Part shown: positions 8,682 to 17,579 of the stretch, in pieces
How the letters are laid out: each line of letters begins with the position of its first letter
Position numbering within the stretch: the stretch's first letter is position 1
Assembly: GCF_000025305.1 (NCBI RefSeq)
Contig: NC_013740.1
Location: forward strand, 558,001-622,000
Length of the DNA: 64,000 nt
Reading direction: 5' to 3'
Source: Acidaminococcus fermentans DSM 20731
GTDB lineage: Bacteria > Bacillota > Negativicutes > Acidaminococcales > Acidaminococcaceae
Made by a program: the position numbers and the translations under genes
The notes under the pieces: generated by a model
The model's database searches: none
Seen by the model: only the letters and a program-made list of their open reading frames with translations
Told to the model about the DNA's origin: nothing

Positions 8682-10148
8682 ATGAGTGAAGTACGTGTAC
8701 GTTTTGCCCCCAGTCCTACGGGGTATCTGCATATCGGCGGGGCCCGGACGGCTCTGTTCAACTGGCTGTTTGCCCGGAGCCAGGGCGGGAAGATGATCCT
8801 GCGGATCGAAGATACGGACCGGGACCGGCTGAAGGAAGATTCCGTTTCCCAGATCATCACCAGCCTGAAATGGCTGGGCTTGGACTGGGATGAAGGCCCG
8901 GAAGTGGGCGGGGACCATGGCCCCTACTACCAGTCTGAACGGCTGGATCTGTACCGGAAATACTGCCAGCAGCTGGTAGATGAAGGCAAGGCTTACTACT
9001 GCTTCTGCTCCGCCGCTGATCTGGAAGCCCAGCGGGAAGAACAGCGGAAGAAAAAGCAGCCCTTCCATTATGCCGGCACCTGCCGGAACCTGGATCCGTC
9101 GGAAGCCAAAAAACGGGTGGAAGCCGGCGAACCCCATTCCATCCGGATCAAACTGCCTCACGACGGTACCATTACCGTCCATGACATGATCCATGGGGAT
9201 GTGACCTTCAACTGGAACCAGTTCGATGATTTCGTCATCATGAAGACCAACGGCATCCCCACCTACAACTTTGCCGTGGTGGTGGATGACCATCTCATGG
9301 GTATGACCCACGTGCTCCGGGCAGAAGAACACCTGACCAACACTCCCAAGCAGCTGGTGATTTATGAGGCCCTGGGCTGGAAGGCACCGGAATTCGGCCA
9401 TATGCCCATGATCCTGGCACCGGACCGGAGCAAGCTGAGCAAACGGCATGGGGCTACCTCCGTGGAAGAATTCCGGGACAAAGGGTACCTGGCGGAAGCC
9501 ATCATCAATTACCTGACCCTGCTGGGCTGGGCTCCCGGGAACGATGAGGAAATTTTCACCCTGGAAGATACGGTGAAAGCCTTCGACTTCAGCAAAATGT
9601 CCAAAAAGGCCGCCGTCTATGATGTGAAGAAACTCACCTGGCTCAATGGCCAGTACCTGTCCAACCTGCCTCTGCGGAAAATTGCTGACGCGGCCGTGCC
9701 TTTCTTCAAGAAAGCCGGGCTCATCGACGACAGCTATCTGCCGGCCCACCAGGAATACTTCGACCATCTGGTGGATGTGGTCCGGGTACGGGTGAAGACC
9801 CTGGAAGAACTGGCGGACGGGTCCAGCTATTTCTTCCATGATTTCGACAGCTACGATCCCAAAGGGGCAGCCAAATCCTTCAAGCCGGAAGCCGCCGACC
9901 TGCTCCAGAAGGCCCACGATGCCCTGGCAGCCCTGCCGGTGTTCGATCTGAAGACCACCGAGGAATGTTACAACAAACTGGCGGAAGAACTGGGGCTGTC
10001 CCTGGGCAAGGTGATCCATCCCACCCGCCTGGCCCTCACCGGCCGGACCTTCAGCCCGGGCATGTTCGATGTGATGGTGCTGTTGGGCCGGGAAAAGACC
10101 CTGGAACGGCTGGAAAAGGCCATTTCCTTTATCAAAGCACAGGGCTGA
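8682..10148 (+). CDS. gltX: Glutamyl-tRNA synthetase
   Basis: 488 residues from ATG 8682, preceded by GGGAGAGG. Class I synthetase signatures HIGG (17-20) and KLSKR (251-255) are intact, with the cysteine-containing insert CFCSAADLEA before the acceptor-binding region and a helical anticodon-binding C-terminus. It charges tRNA-Glu with glutamate, and in bacteria lacking glutaminyl-tRNA synthetase also tRNA-Gln; which form this is cannot be decided here. The next gene starts 4 nt after the stop, so the pair is translated together. Confidence 0.95.
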   Translation: MSEVRVRFAPSPTGYLHIGGARTALFNWLFARSQGGKMILRIEDTDRDRLKEDSVSQIITSLKWLGLDWDEGPEVGGDHGPYYQSERLDLYRKYCQQLVDEGKAYYCFCSAADLEAQREEQRKKKQPFHYAGTCRNLDPSEAKKRVEAGEPHSIRIKLPHDGTITVHDMIHGDVTFNWNQFDDFVIMKTNGIPTYNFAVVVDDHLMGMTHVLRAEEHLTNTPKQLVIYEALGWKAPEFGHMPMILAPDRSKLSKRHGATSVEEFRDKGYLAEAIINYLTLLGWAPGNDEEIFTLEDTVKAFDFSKMSKKAAVYDVKKLTWLNGQYLSNLPLRKIADAAVPFFKKAGLIDDSYLPAHQEYFDHLVDVVRVRVKTLEELADGSSYFFHDFDSYDPKGAAKSFKPEAADLLQKAHDALAALPVFDLKTTEECYNKLAEELGLSLGKVIHPTRLALTGRTFSPGMFDVMVLLGREKTLERLEKAISFIKAQG

Positions 10149-10152
10149 CACC

Positions 10153-11052
10153 ATGGACAAATACATCTGCCTGGATATTGGAGGCACCGCCATCAAATAC
10201 GGCCTGGCAGACAGCAGAGGGAGACTGTTCAACAAGGACAGTCTCCCCAATGTTATTGCCAAAGACGGGGTGGATGCATTCCTGGAACAGGTGCTGAGAC
10301 TCATCGGATCCTACCAGAAGTATTTCAAGATCCAGGGGGCAGCCATTTCCATGGCCGGCATGATCAATCCCCGCACCGGGGAAGTGCTCCATGCGGCCCC
10401 TCATTTTCCCGGGCTCACCGGTACCAATCTGGTCCAGCTGGTGGCCCGGAAACTCCAGCTGCCCTGCTGGGTGGAAAATGACGTGAATGCAGCGGCCCTG
10501 GGAGAATACTGGCTGGGGAACGGACGGGGCGCAAAAAGCCTGTTCTGCATCACCATCGGTACCGGCATCGGCGGCGCCTTTGTGCTGGACGGAAAACTGT
10601 GGCCCGGCCATTCCTGCACCGCCGGAGAAGTGGGCCAGGCGAAACTGGGAGGACGGCTCCACTGGGAAGACGCCGCCTCGGTAACGGCCCTGGTCCAGAA
10701 AGCTGCCCGCCTGAAAGGGGTGGAGCCGGAGACCCTCAACGGGAAGATCCTCTGTGAGATGGTCCGGCACGGGGACAAGCCCCTCCACCGGCTGCTCCGG
10801 GAAACCGTCCATCAGTGGGCCACCGGTATTGCCGCCATCTGCTATCTGCTGAATCCCCAGCGTGTGATCCTGGGCGGGGGCATCATGGCCCAGCAGGAAC
10901 TGCTGGAACCCATGCTCCAGGACAGCCTGAAAAAAGAACTGCTGCCGGTGGTGCTGGACAAGACCACGGTGGCTTTTGCCGGCCTGGGCAATGATGCGGG
11001 CCTGATTGGAGCCCTGTACAATTTCCTGGCCCGGGAAAAGAAAAGAAGTTGA
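10153..11052 (+). CDS. ROK-family sugar kinase
   Basis: 299 residues. LDIGGTAIKYGL at the N-terminus is the phosphate-1 ATP motif; ENDVNAAALGE and TIGTGIGGAF follow in the ROK order, with catalytic aspartate in END. The usual ROK zinc site (CxCGxxGC after GHxx) is replaced by GQAKLGGRLHWEDAAS, so this is a zinc-less ROK kinase. Lack of a helix-turn-helix rules out a ROK repressor. It would phosphorylate glucose, an N-acetylhexosamine or a related sugar; substrate unknown. It is 4 nt downstream of gltX. The rplM promoter overlaps its stop codon. Confidence 0.82.
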   Translation: MDKYICLDIGGTAIKYGLADSRGRLFNKDSLPNVIAKDGVDAFLEQVLRLIGSYQKYFKIQGAAISMAGMINPRTGEVLHAAPHFPGLTGTNLVQLVARKLQLPCWVENDVNAAALGEYWLGNGRGAKSLFCITIGTGIGGAFVLDGKLWPGHSCTAGEVGQAKLGGRLHWEDAASVTALVQKAARLKGVEPETLNGKILCEMVRHGDKPLHRLLRETVHQWATGIAAICYLLNPQRVILGGGIMAQQELLEPMLQDSLKKELLPVVLDKTTVAFAGLGNDAGLIGALYNFLAREKKRS

Positions 11053-11077
11053 CAATACCTGTAATATACTGTACAAT
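11049..11077 (+). promoter_or_regulatory. Strong sigma-70 promoter of rplM-rpsI
   Basis: TTGACA (11049-11054), 17-nt spacer, TACAAT (11072-11077). The -35 overlaps the ROK kinase stop codon. Near-consensus, as expected for ribosomal protein genes. Confidence 0.8.
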
Positions 11078-11126
11078 ATTACGGTATCACTTTGAGCATG
11101 CGCCGTTAGCCCCGGCCCGTACCCAA

Positions 11127-11164
11127 AGACTCATCACCGGATACACTTCAAGAATGAGTTTTTA
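11127..11164 (+). promoter_or_regulatory. rplM leader hairpin (possible L13 autoregulatory leader)
   Basis: The roughly 95-nt untranslated leader holds an ACTCAT (11129-11134) / ATGAGT (11154-11159) stem followed by TTTTTATT, just before the ribosome site AGGAGG. It resembles an attenuator or the L13 leader known in other Firmicutes; covariation is not testable here. Confidence 0.35.
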
Positions 11165-11179
11165 TTAGGAGGAATAAGG

Positions 11180-11617
11180 ATGAAAACATACATGGCCACC
11201 CCGGCTACCATTGAACGCAAATGGTATGTAGTGGATGCCGCTGACAAGACTCTGGGCCGTCTGGCTGCAGAAGTTGCCAAAGTGCTCCGCGGTAAAAATA
11301 AACCGACTTTTACCCCGCATATGGATACCGGTGATCACGTGATCATCATCAATGCTGCTCAGGTGAAACTGACCGGCAAAAAACTGGTGCAGAAGGTTTA
11401 CTTCCGTCACTCCGGGTATCTGGGCGGCGACAAATACACCAAAGCAGGGGATATGCTGAAAAATAACCCTGTAAGAATGGTGGAACTGGCTGTCAAGGGT
11501 ATGGTTCCCCATAACCGTCTGGGCAATCAGATCATCAAAAAACTGCATGTATACGCTGGTTCTGAACATCCTCATGCTGCACAAAAGCCTGAAGTTCTGA
11601 CCATCGATATTCGCTAA
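11180..11617 (+). CDS. rplM: 50S ribosomal protein L13
   Basis: 145 residues, full length. [33 protein letters not shown] and MVPHNRLG are the conserved L13 blocks. L13 is an early assembly protein that binds 23S rRNA. Ribosome site AGGAGGAATAAGG precedes ATG. Codon use (GGT, GCT, CGT) is that of a highly expressed gene and differs from neighbours. It is co-transcribed with rpsI 20 nt downstream, the usual bacterial pairing. Confidence 0.97.
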   Translation: MKTYMATPATIERKWYVVDAADKTLGRLAAEVAKVLRGKNKPTFTPHMDTGDHVIIINAAQVKLTGKKLVQKVYFRHSGYLGGDKYTKAGDMLKNNPVRMVELAVKGMVPHNRLGNQIIKKLHVYAGSEHPHAAQKPEVLTIDIR

Positions 11618-11637
11618 GAGGAGAGGAGAACTAGAAA

Positions 11638-12030
11638 ATGGCAAAAGTTACGTATGATGCAACTGGCAGCCGCAAAAGCTCTGTTGCCCGTGTTCGCCTT
11701 GTTCCGGGCGAAGGCAAGATCGTTGTAAACGGCCGTGAACTGAGTGAATATTTCGGCCTGAAGACCCTGGAACTGGTTGTTCGGCAGCCGCTGGACACCA
11801 CTGAAACCCTGGGCAAATATGATGTACTGGCCAACGTTGTTGGCGGCGGCATCTCCGGCCAGGCTGGTGCAATCCGTCATGGTATTGCCCGTGCCCTGCT
11901 GAAAGTGGACGCTGACTTCCGTCCCCTGCTGAAGAAAGCCGGCCTGCTGACCCGCGATCCTCGGGAAAAGGAACGCCGCAAGTACGGTCTGAAAAAAGCA
12001 AGAAAGGCTTCCCAGTTCTCCAAACGGTAA
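11638..12030 (+). CDS. rpsI: 30S ribosomal protein S9
   Basis: 130 residues. [13 protein letters not shown], the [19 protein letters not shown] block and the basic tail [20 protein letters not shown], ending FSKR, are diagnostic of S9; the C-terminal arginine reaches tRNA in the P site of the small subunit. Ribosome site GAGGAGAG precedes ATG. It is last in the rplM-rpsI operon and a terminator follows at 12059-12089. Confidence 0.97.
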   Translation: MAKVTYDATGSRKSSVARVRLVPGEGKIVVNGRELSEYFGLKTLELVVRQPLDTTETLGKYDVLANVVGGGISGQAGAIRHGIARALLKVDADFRPLLKKAGLLTRDPREKERRKYGLKKARKASQFSKR

Positions 12031-12058
12031 TTTTCCGTTCCGGATTATGGAAAGTGCA

Positions 12059-12089
12059 AAACGCATCTCCTGCGGGAGGTGCGTTTTTT
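12059..12089 (+). terminator. rho-independent terminator of rplM-rpsI
   Basis: ACGCATCTCC (12061-12070) pairs with GGAGGTGCGT (12075-12084), then TTTTTTG. Confidence 0.85.
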
Positions 12090-12107
12090 GTTCTTCTGCA
12101 AAAAAAG

Positions 12108-12139
12108 GACCTGCCCCGGATCGTGGGGCAGGTCTTTTC
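12108..12139. terminator. Second hairpin, possibly bidirectional
   Basis: GACCTGCCCC (12108-12117) and GGGGCAGGTC (12125-12134) form a perfect 10-bp stem flanked by A-run upstream and TTTTCC downstream, between convergent rpsI and thiC. It abuts heptamer copy 2. Confidence 0.65.
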
Positions 12140-12174
12140 CATCGGCCGCTGACAGCTGACCGTTGACCGTTGAA
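12140..12174 (-). repeat. Heptamer element, copy 2
   Basis: On the minus strand: TTCAACG, GTCAACG, GTCAGCT, GTCAGCG, cap GCCGATG then GAAAAGACC, all in 7-nt phase. The cap runs straight into the hairpin at 12108-12139. Confidence 0.7.
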
Positions 12175-12203
12175 AAAAGGGGCCGTCCAGGCCCCTTTTT
12201 TAC
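12173..12203 (-). terminator. thiC terminator overlapping its stop codon
   Basis: AAAAGGGGCC and its complement GGCCCCTTTT with a short loop; on the minus strand the stem starts at the thiC stop (12200-12202) and ends in a T-run. Confidence 0.7.
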
Positions 12204-13507
12204 TTGTTCTTCTTCGCTTTCACTTCGTCCATGTATTCGTTCATGATCTTTACGGCACAGTAGTCGCCGCACATGGAGCAGTATTCTTCGCTACTCTTGT
12301 TCTTGGCGGCCCGGATGGCTTTGGCTTTTTCCGGATCGATGGCCAGGCTCAGCTGTTTGTCCCAATCCAGTACTTTCCGGGCTTTGGCCATGGCCAGATC
12401 CTGGGCTACGGCAGAGGGCAGCCCTTTGGCCACGTCAGCCGCATGGCCGGCGATCCGGGCGGCCACGACCCCTTCCCGGACATCGTTGATGTCCGGCAGG
12501 CCCAGGTGTTCCGCCGGGGTCACATAGCACAGGAAGTTGGCGCCGGTGAAGGCGGCCAGGGTGCCGCCGATGGCGGAGGTGATGTGGTCATAGCCGGGAG
12601 CGATATCGGTGACCAGAGGCCCCAGCACATAGAAGGGAGCACCATGGCAGATCCGTTTCTGGAGCTGCATGTTGGTGGCAATCTGGTTGTAGGGGACGTG
12701 GCCCGGTCCTTCCACCATGACCTGTACGCCCTTGGCCCAGGCCCGCTGGGTCAGTTCGCCCAGGTTCAGCAGTTCCTGGATCTGGGTCCGGTCGGTGGCG
12801 TCCGCCAGGCAACCGGGACGGCAGCCGTCGCCCAGGCTGATGGTCACGTCATATTTGGCACAGATGTCCAGGATTTCATCGTAGAATTCGTAGAAGGGGT
12901 TTTCCTTCCCGTTGTGGAGCATCCAGCCGGACAGGAAGGAACCACCCCGGCTCACAATGTCCATTTCCCGGCCTTCACTGATCAGGTTGTGGAGGCACTG
13001 GCGGGTGAGACCGCAGTGCATGGTCATGAAGTCAGCCCCGTCTTTGGCCTGCTGTTCCACCACGGTGAAAATGTCGTTCTTGTCCATTTCGGTCACTTTG
13101 CCATGAGCTTTGATGGCCTGTACCGTGGCCTGGTAGATGGGAACCGTACCCACCATGACGGTGGAATGTTCGATGATGGCCTTCCGGGAGGCATCGATGT
13201 TGTTCCCGGTGGAAAGATCCATGACCGCATCCGCACCGGCGTCGATGGCCGCTTTCAGTTTGTCCAGTTCCGGAGCGGGATCCGGGAAAGCGGAAGAAGT
13301 ACCGATATTGGCGTTGACTTTGGTGGAAAGGCCTTCGCCCACCCCCCGGGGAACCAGGTTCTTATGGTTGATGTTGGCTGGGATGCAGATGGTGCCTTTG
13401 GCCACTCCGTCCCGGATGAATTCGGGGGTGACTCCCTCCTGGCGGGCTACTTCCGCCATCTGGTCAGTGATTTTTCCCTGCAGCGCAGCTTGTCTTTGGG
13501 TCAGCAT
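12200..13507 (-). CDS. thiC: Phosphomethylpyrimidine synthase ThiC
   Basis: 435 residues. ThiC is a radical-SAM enzyme that rearranges aminoimidazole ribotide into the hydroxymethylpyrimidine phosphate of thiamine. The C-terminal cluster motif here is YCSMCGDYCAVK, a CX2CX3C spacing rather than the CX2CX4C of E. coli; similar short spacing is common in anaerobes to my knowledge. No N-terminal extension, as in the short ThiC class. AAGGAGGAT lies 8 nt before the minus-strand ATG. A TPP riboswitch with an expression hairpin precedes it, so thiamine pyrophosphate represses it. It stands alone, with no other thi gene in the window. Confidence 0.95.
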   Translation of the reverse strand: MLTQRQAALQGKITDQMAEVARQEGVTPEFIRDGVAKGTICIPANINHKNLVPRGVGEGLSTKVNANIGTSSAFPDPAPELDKLKAAIDAGADAVMDLSTGNNIDASRKAIIEHSTVMVGTVPIYQATVQAIKAHGKVTEMDKNDIFTVVEQQAKDGADFMTMHCGLTRQCLHNLISEGREMDIVSRGGSFLSGWMLHNGKENPFYEFYDEILDICAKYDVTISLGDGCRPGCLADATDRTQIQELLNLGELTQRAWAKGVQVMVEGPGHVPYNQIATNMQLQKRICHGAPFYVLGPLVTDIAPGYDHITSAIGGTLAAFTGANFLCYVTPAEHLGLPDINDVREGVVAARIAGHAADVAKGLPSAVAQDLAMAKARKVLDWDKQLSLAIDPEKAKAIRAAKNKSSEEYCSMCGDYCAVKIMNEYMDEVKAKKNK

Positions 13508-13532
13508 AAAACATATCCTCCTTCATGGATGC

Positions 13533-13571
13533 AAAAAGGGCCGCTTCCCTGGGAAAAGGAAAGCGGCCCGA
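13533..13571 (-). terminator. Riboswitch expression-platform terminator for thiC
   Basis: On the minus strand GGGCCGCTT and AAGCGGCCC (13538-13546 / 13561-13569) pair, ending in a T-run at 13533-13537, between the TPP aptamer and the thiC ribosome site. It should form when TPP is bound. Confidence 0.8.
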
Positions 13572-13583
13572 AAAAACAGCCTT

Positions 13584-13668
13584 ACCACTTTCCTTCGGCG
13601 GTATTAACCGCATCAGGTTCAAAGGGTCGACCGTCAGGTCTCTCAGCGATAGCGCCCCTAGTGATGCT
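13584..13668 (-). promoter_or_regulatory. TPP riboswitch (THI box) of thiC
   Basis: Minus-strand conserved blocks in order: ACTAGGGGCGC, GCTGAGAGA, ACCCTTTGAACCTGATGC, GGTTAATACCGCCG and GGAAAGTGG. These are the thi-box core elements (pyrimidine-binding CTGAGA and pyrophosphate-binding ACCTGA). It controls thiC through the terminator just downstream. Confidence 0.95.
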
Positions 13669-13671
13669 TCA

Positions 13672-13700
13672 ACTTTAACAAAAAAACGAAAAGAATGCAA
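13672..13700 (-). promoter_or_regulatory. Candidate thiC promoter
   Basis: Minus-strand TTGCAT (13700-13695), 17-nt spacer, TAAAGT (13677-13672). This would start transcription right at the aptamer. Confidence 0.4.
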
Positions 13701-13733
13701 CAGGAAAATTCAAAATGTACTCTTGGGAGTTGT

Positions 13734-13758
13734 TAGACAATTCATAATAAATTGTCTA
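13734..13758. promoter_or_regulatory. Perfect 9-bp inverted repeat upstream of nifJ
   Basis: TAGACAATT (13734-13742) and AATTGTCTA (13750-13758) with a 7-nt centre. It sits 19 bp upstream of the nifJ -35, centred near -67, where class I activators bind, and also upstream of thiC. Regulator not identified. Confidence 0.5.
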
Positions 13759-13777
13759 CAAATAAGAAAAAATTTAT

Positions 13778-13806
13778 TTGAGATTCTGTTCATTTTGATA
13801 TATAAT
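13778..13806 (+). promoter_or_regulatory. Strong sigma-70 promoter of nifJ
   Basis: TTGAGA (13778-13783), 17-nt spacer, TATAAT (13801-13806). The leader to the ATG is about 65 nt. Confidence 0.8.
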
Positions 13807-13878
13807 TATAGGCGACTAGGGGGACTATGGAAGTCTTACTATCGTAGTCAGTATCTCTTAGAAAGAGGGGCTATTTAA

Positions 13879-16800
13879 ATGAAAAAAATGAAGACAATGG
13901 ATGGCAACACCGCGGCCGCATATGCTTCTTATGCGTTTACGGAAGTTGCAGCGATCTACCCGATCACTCCTTCTTCTCCTATGGCAGAAGCAAGTGATGA
14001 ATGGGCTTCTCATGGCAAGAAGAACATTTTCGATCGCCCGGTACAGATCATGGAAATGCAGTCCGAAGCTGGTGCAGCTGGTGCTGTGCACGGTTCTCTG
14101 GCTTCCGGTGCTCTGACCACGACCTACACCGCATCCCAGGGCTTGCTGCTGATGATCCCGAACATGTACAAAATCGCTGGCGAACTGCTGCCCGCCGTTT
14201 TCGACGTTGCAGCCAGAGCTTTGGCTACCAGCTCTCTGAACATCTTCGGTGACCACAGTGACGTTATGGCTTGCCGTCAGACCGGCTTTGCCATGCTGGC
14301 AGAAAGCGGCGTTCAGGAAGTTATGGACCTGACCGCAGTTGCTCACCTGTCCGCCATCAAAGGCCATGTGCCTTTCCTGAACTTCTTCGATGGGTTCCGT
14401 ACTTCTCACGAAATCCAGAAGATCGAACTGCTGGACTATGATGAACTGAAAAAACTGGTTGACTACGATGAACTGAAGAAATTCCGTGAAAATGCGCTGA
14501 ACCCGGATCATCCTGTTATCCGTGGTACCAACCAAAACCCGGATATCTACTTCCAGACCCGTGAAGCTGTAAACAAATACTACGAAGCTCTGCCGGAAAT
14601 CGTAGAAGGCTACATGAACGAAATCAGCAAGCTGACCGGCCGTGACTACAAACTGTTCAACTACACCGGTGCTCCCGATGCAGAAAACGTTGTTGTCATC
14701 ATGGGTTCCGGCGCTCAGACTGTTGAAGAAGTTGTCAAGATCCTGAACGCTCAGGGTGAAAAAGTCGGCGTACTGAACGTACATCTGTACCGTCCGTTCT
14801 CCGCCAAACACTTCTTCCAGGCTATGCCCGCAACCGTAAAACGGATTGCTGTTCTGGACCGGACCAAGGAAGCTGGTTCCAACGGTGAACCTCTGTACCT
14901 GGATGTCCGCGACATCTACTACAACAAGGCTGAACGGCCTCTGATCATTGGCGGCCGGTACGGCATGGGTTCCAAGGAATTCTATCCTGGCGATGCTCTG
15001 GCTGTGTTCGACAACCTGAAGGCTGCTGAACCGAAAGACCACTTCACCGTAGGCATTGTGGACGATGTGACCAACACCTCCCTGCCGAAGGAAAAGACCC
15101 TGGACATCACCCCGAAAGGCACCATCTCCTGCAAATTCTGGGGCCTGGGTTCCGATGGTACCGTTGGTGCCAACAAGAGCGCCATCAAGATCATCGGCGA
15201 CAAGACCGACATGTACGCACAGGGCTACTTCGCTTACGACTCCAAGAAGTCCGGCGGTATCACCGTATCTCACCTGCGTTTCGGCCATACTCCGATCCAT
15301 ATGCCGTTCCTGATCAACTTCGCTGACTATGTTGCTGTACACAATCCTTCTTATGTACATCGTTACAACGTAGCCTCCGGCCTGAAAAAAGGCGGCGTGT
15401 TCCTGCTGAACTGCCCCTGGAACGCTGAAGAACTGGACAAGGAACTGCCTGGCCAGCTGAAACGTTACCTGGCAACCAACGACATTAAATTCTACACCAT
15501 TGATGCTGTGAAGATCGCCTCCGAAATCGGTCTGGGCGGCCGTATCAACATGATCATGCAGGCTGCATTCTTCAAACTGACCGGCGTTATCCCCGTGGAT
15601 GATGCTGTGAAGTATCTGAAGGAATCCATCGTCACCTCCTATGGCAAGAAAGGCCAGAAGGTCGTTGACATGAACAACGCTGCTGTTGATCAGGGCGTCA
15701 ATGCCATCAACAAGGTAGAAATCCCCGCTGCATGGGCTGATGCAAAAGACGAAGACCTGTACCAGAAGACTGGCAACGATTTCGTCGACAACATCATGAT
15801 TCCCATGAACGAACAGGAAGGCGACAGCCTGCCGGTCAGCGCTCTGATGGGCCAGGCCGACGGTACCTTCCCCTCCGGTACTGCTGCTTATGAAAAACGC
15901 GGTATTGCCATCAACGTTCCTGAATGGAACATTGAAAACTGCATCCAGTGCAACCAGTGCGCCATCATGTGCCCGCACGCTGCCATCCGTCCGTTCCTGC
16001 TGACTGACGAAGAAGTCAAGAACGCTCCGGAAGGTCTGCAGACCAAACCGGCTCTGGGTGCAAAAGGCCTGAACTTCTGCATCACCGTCAGCCCGATGGA
16101 CTGCCAGGGCTGCTCCAACTGCGTGGATGCCTGCCCGGGCATGAAAGGCAACAAGGCTCTGGCCATGAAGCCGTTCGCTACCCAGGAAGGCCGCGCTCCC
16201 ATCTGGGATTATGTTGTGAACAAGGTTGCTCCGAAAGCCAACCCCATGACCACCGCTACGGTGAAGGGTTCTCAGTTCGAACAGCCGCTGCTGGAATTCT
16301 CCGGTGCCTGCGCAGGCTGCGGCGAAACTCCGTATGCCAAACTGGTAACCCAGCTGGTAGGCGACCGTATGATGATTGCCAACGCTACGGGCTGCTCCTC
16401 CATTTGGGCTGCTGCTGCTCCTTCCATGCCGTACACCACCAACCACAAGGGCCATGGTCCTGCCTGGGCCAACTCCCTGTTCGAAGACAACGCTGAATAC
16501 GGTCTGGGTATGTACCTGGGCGTAAAAGCTGTCCGGGATCGTCTGGTTGATGAAATGAAGGCTGCTGAAGCTGTTGCTTCCGCTGACCTGAAGGCTGCCA
16601 TGGAAGACTGGATCGCCAACAAAGATGAAGGCGAAGGCTCTCGTGCCCGGGCTGAAAAACTGGTTGAACTGCTGGAAGCTGAAAAAGCCGGCAAACCGGA
16701 ACTGGAAGCTCTGTATGAAAACAAACAGTTCTTCGTGAAACGGTCCCAGTGGATCTTCGGCGGCGACGGCTGGTCCTACGATATCGGTTACGGCGGTCTG

Positions 16801-17394
16801 GATCATGTCCTGGCTTCCGGCGACGATGTAAACGTTATGGTATTCGATACCGAAGTTTACTCCAACACCGGCGGTCAGTCCTCCAAGTCCACTCCTGAAG
16901 CTGCTGTGGCTCAGTTCGCCGCATCCGGCAAACGGACCAAGAAGAAGGACCTGGGCATGATGGCCATGACCTATGGCTATGTATATGTGGCTCAGATCAA
17001 CCTGGGCGCTGACAAGAACCAGGCTCTGAAGGCCATCCGGGAAGCTGAAGCTTACCATGGTCCTTCCCTGATCATCTGCTACAGCCCCTGCATCAACCAC
17101 GGCATCAAGAGAGGCATGCAGCACTCCTTCCTGGAAGCCAAGGCTGCTGTTGACTGCGGTTACTGGAGCTGCTTCCGGTACAACCCGACTCTGAAGGCTG
17201 AAGGCAAGAAGTCCTTCTTCCTGGACAGCACCAAGACTCCGAACTTCGATGAATTCGAAAACTTCCTGAAGGGCGAAGTACGGTATGCATCCCTGGCCAA
17301 AGGGTTCCCTGACATTGCAGAAGCTCTGTATGCCAAGACCAAGAAAGACGCTGAAGAACGTCTGGCCGGCTATGTAAAACTGGACGCTGAATAA
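13879..17394 (+). CDS. nifJ: Pyruvate:ferredoxin (flavodoxin) oxidoreductase
   Basis: 1171 residues, the single-chain multidomain form. It oxidises pyruvate and CoA to acetyl-CoA and CO2, passing electrons to ferredoxin or flavodoxin. Domain order is visible: N-terminal pyrimidine-binding domain (YPITPSSPMAE), domain II, the gamma-type domain (GLGSDGTVGANK), a two-cluster ferredoxin domain with CIQCNQCAIMC from C688 and CQGCSNCVDAC from C742, then the TPP domain with CAGCGETPYAKL and GDGWSYDIGYGG. Codon choice (GCT, GGT, CGT) marks very high expression. Strong promoter, AGAGGGG-type ribosome site, long-stem terminator: a single-gene unit. It is the central fermentation enzyme here; two flavodoxins at the window end are possible partners. 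Confidence 0.97.
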   Translation: MKKMKTMDGNTAAAYASYAFTEVAAIYPITPSSPMAEASDEWASHGKKNIFDRPVQIMEMQSEAGAAGAVHGSLASGALTTTYTASQGLLLMIPNMYKIAGELLPAVFDVAARALATSSLNIFGDHSDVMACRQTGFAMLAESGVQEVMDLTAVAHLSAIKGHVPFLNFFDGFRTSHEIQKIELLDYDELKKLVDYDELKKFRENALNPDHPVIRGTNQNPDIYFQTREAVNKYYEALPEIVEGYMNEISKLTGRDYKLFNYTGAPDAENVVVIMGSGAQTVEEVVKILNAQGEKVGVLNVHLYRPFSAKHFFQAMPATVKRIAVLDRTKEAGSNGEPLYLDVRDIYYNKAERPLIIGGRYGMGSKEFYPGDALAVFDNLKAAEPKDHFTVGIVDDVTNTSLPKEKTLDITPKGTISCKFWGLGSDGTVGANKSAIKIIGDKTDMYAQGYFAYDSKKSGGITVSHLRFGHTPIHMPFLINFADYVAVHNPSYVHRYNVASGLKKGGVFLLNCPWNAEELDKELPGQLKRYLATNDIKFYTIDAVKIASEIGLGGRINMIMQAAFFKLTGVIPVDDAVKYLKESIVTSYGKKGQKVVDMNNAAVDQGVNAINKVEIPAAWADAKDEDLYQKTGNDFVDNIMIPMNEQEGDSLPVSALMGQADGTFPSGTAAYEKRGIAINVPEWNIENCIQCNQCAIMCPHAAIRPFLLTDEEVKNAPEGLQTKPALGAKGLNFCITVSPMDCQGCSNCVDACPGMKGNKALAMKPFATQEGRAPIWDYVVNKVAPKANPMTTATVKGSQFEQPLLEFSGACAGCGETPYAKLVTQLVGDRMMIANATGCSSIWAAAAPSMPYTTNHKGHGPAWANSLFEDNAEYGLGMYLGVKAVRDRLVDEMKAAEAVASADLKAAMEDWIANKDEGEGSRARAEKLVELLEAEKAGKPELEALYENKQFFVKRSQWIFGGDGWSYDIGYGGLDHVLASGDDVNVMVFDTEVYSNTGGQSSKSTPEAAVAQFAASGKRTKKKDLGMMAMTYGYVYVAQINLGADKNQALKAIREAEAYHGPSLIICYSPCINHGIKRGMQHSFLEAKAAVDCGYWSCFRYNPTLKAEGKKSFFLDSTKTPNFDEFENFLKGEVRYASLAKGFPDIAEALYAKTKKDAEERLAGYVKLDAE

Positions 17395-17408
17395 GCCTCG
17401 TTTCTTCA

Positions 17409-17446
17409 AAATCTCCTGTCACGAAAGTGACAGGAGATTTTTTTTG
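17409..17446 (+). terminator. rho-independent terminator of nifJ
   Basis: ATCTCCTGTCAC (17411-17422), GAAA loop, GTGACAGGAGAT (17427-17438), then a run of eight T. Confidence 0.92.
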
Positions 17447-17579
17447 CACTAAAATGTTCAGAATGTTGCATATTTCCATAGTGAACTGGTGAAAACAGCT
17501 GAGATGTGGTAAAATCAAAATGTATACCAATTTCATCAACCAATAGAACAATGGAACGCAAACTGCGGAGGAGATCATT

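Noticed and set aside
8640-8682. T-box leader before gltX
   Set aside because: Only 28 nt separate it from the helicase gene, with no T-box or specifier stem.
14431-14485. Tandem DYDELKK duplication in PFOR
   Set aside because: Two similar segments are a normal feature of this part of the PFOR family, and the DNA copies are not identical.
13858-17409. Very long minus-strand open frame opposite nifJ
   Set aside because: It mirrors the biased codons of the plus-strand gene; the translation has no recognisable domain and nifJ is unambiguous. The same holds for the long antisense frames at 135-2771, 26726-30541 and 48759-51527.
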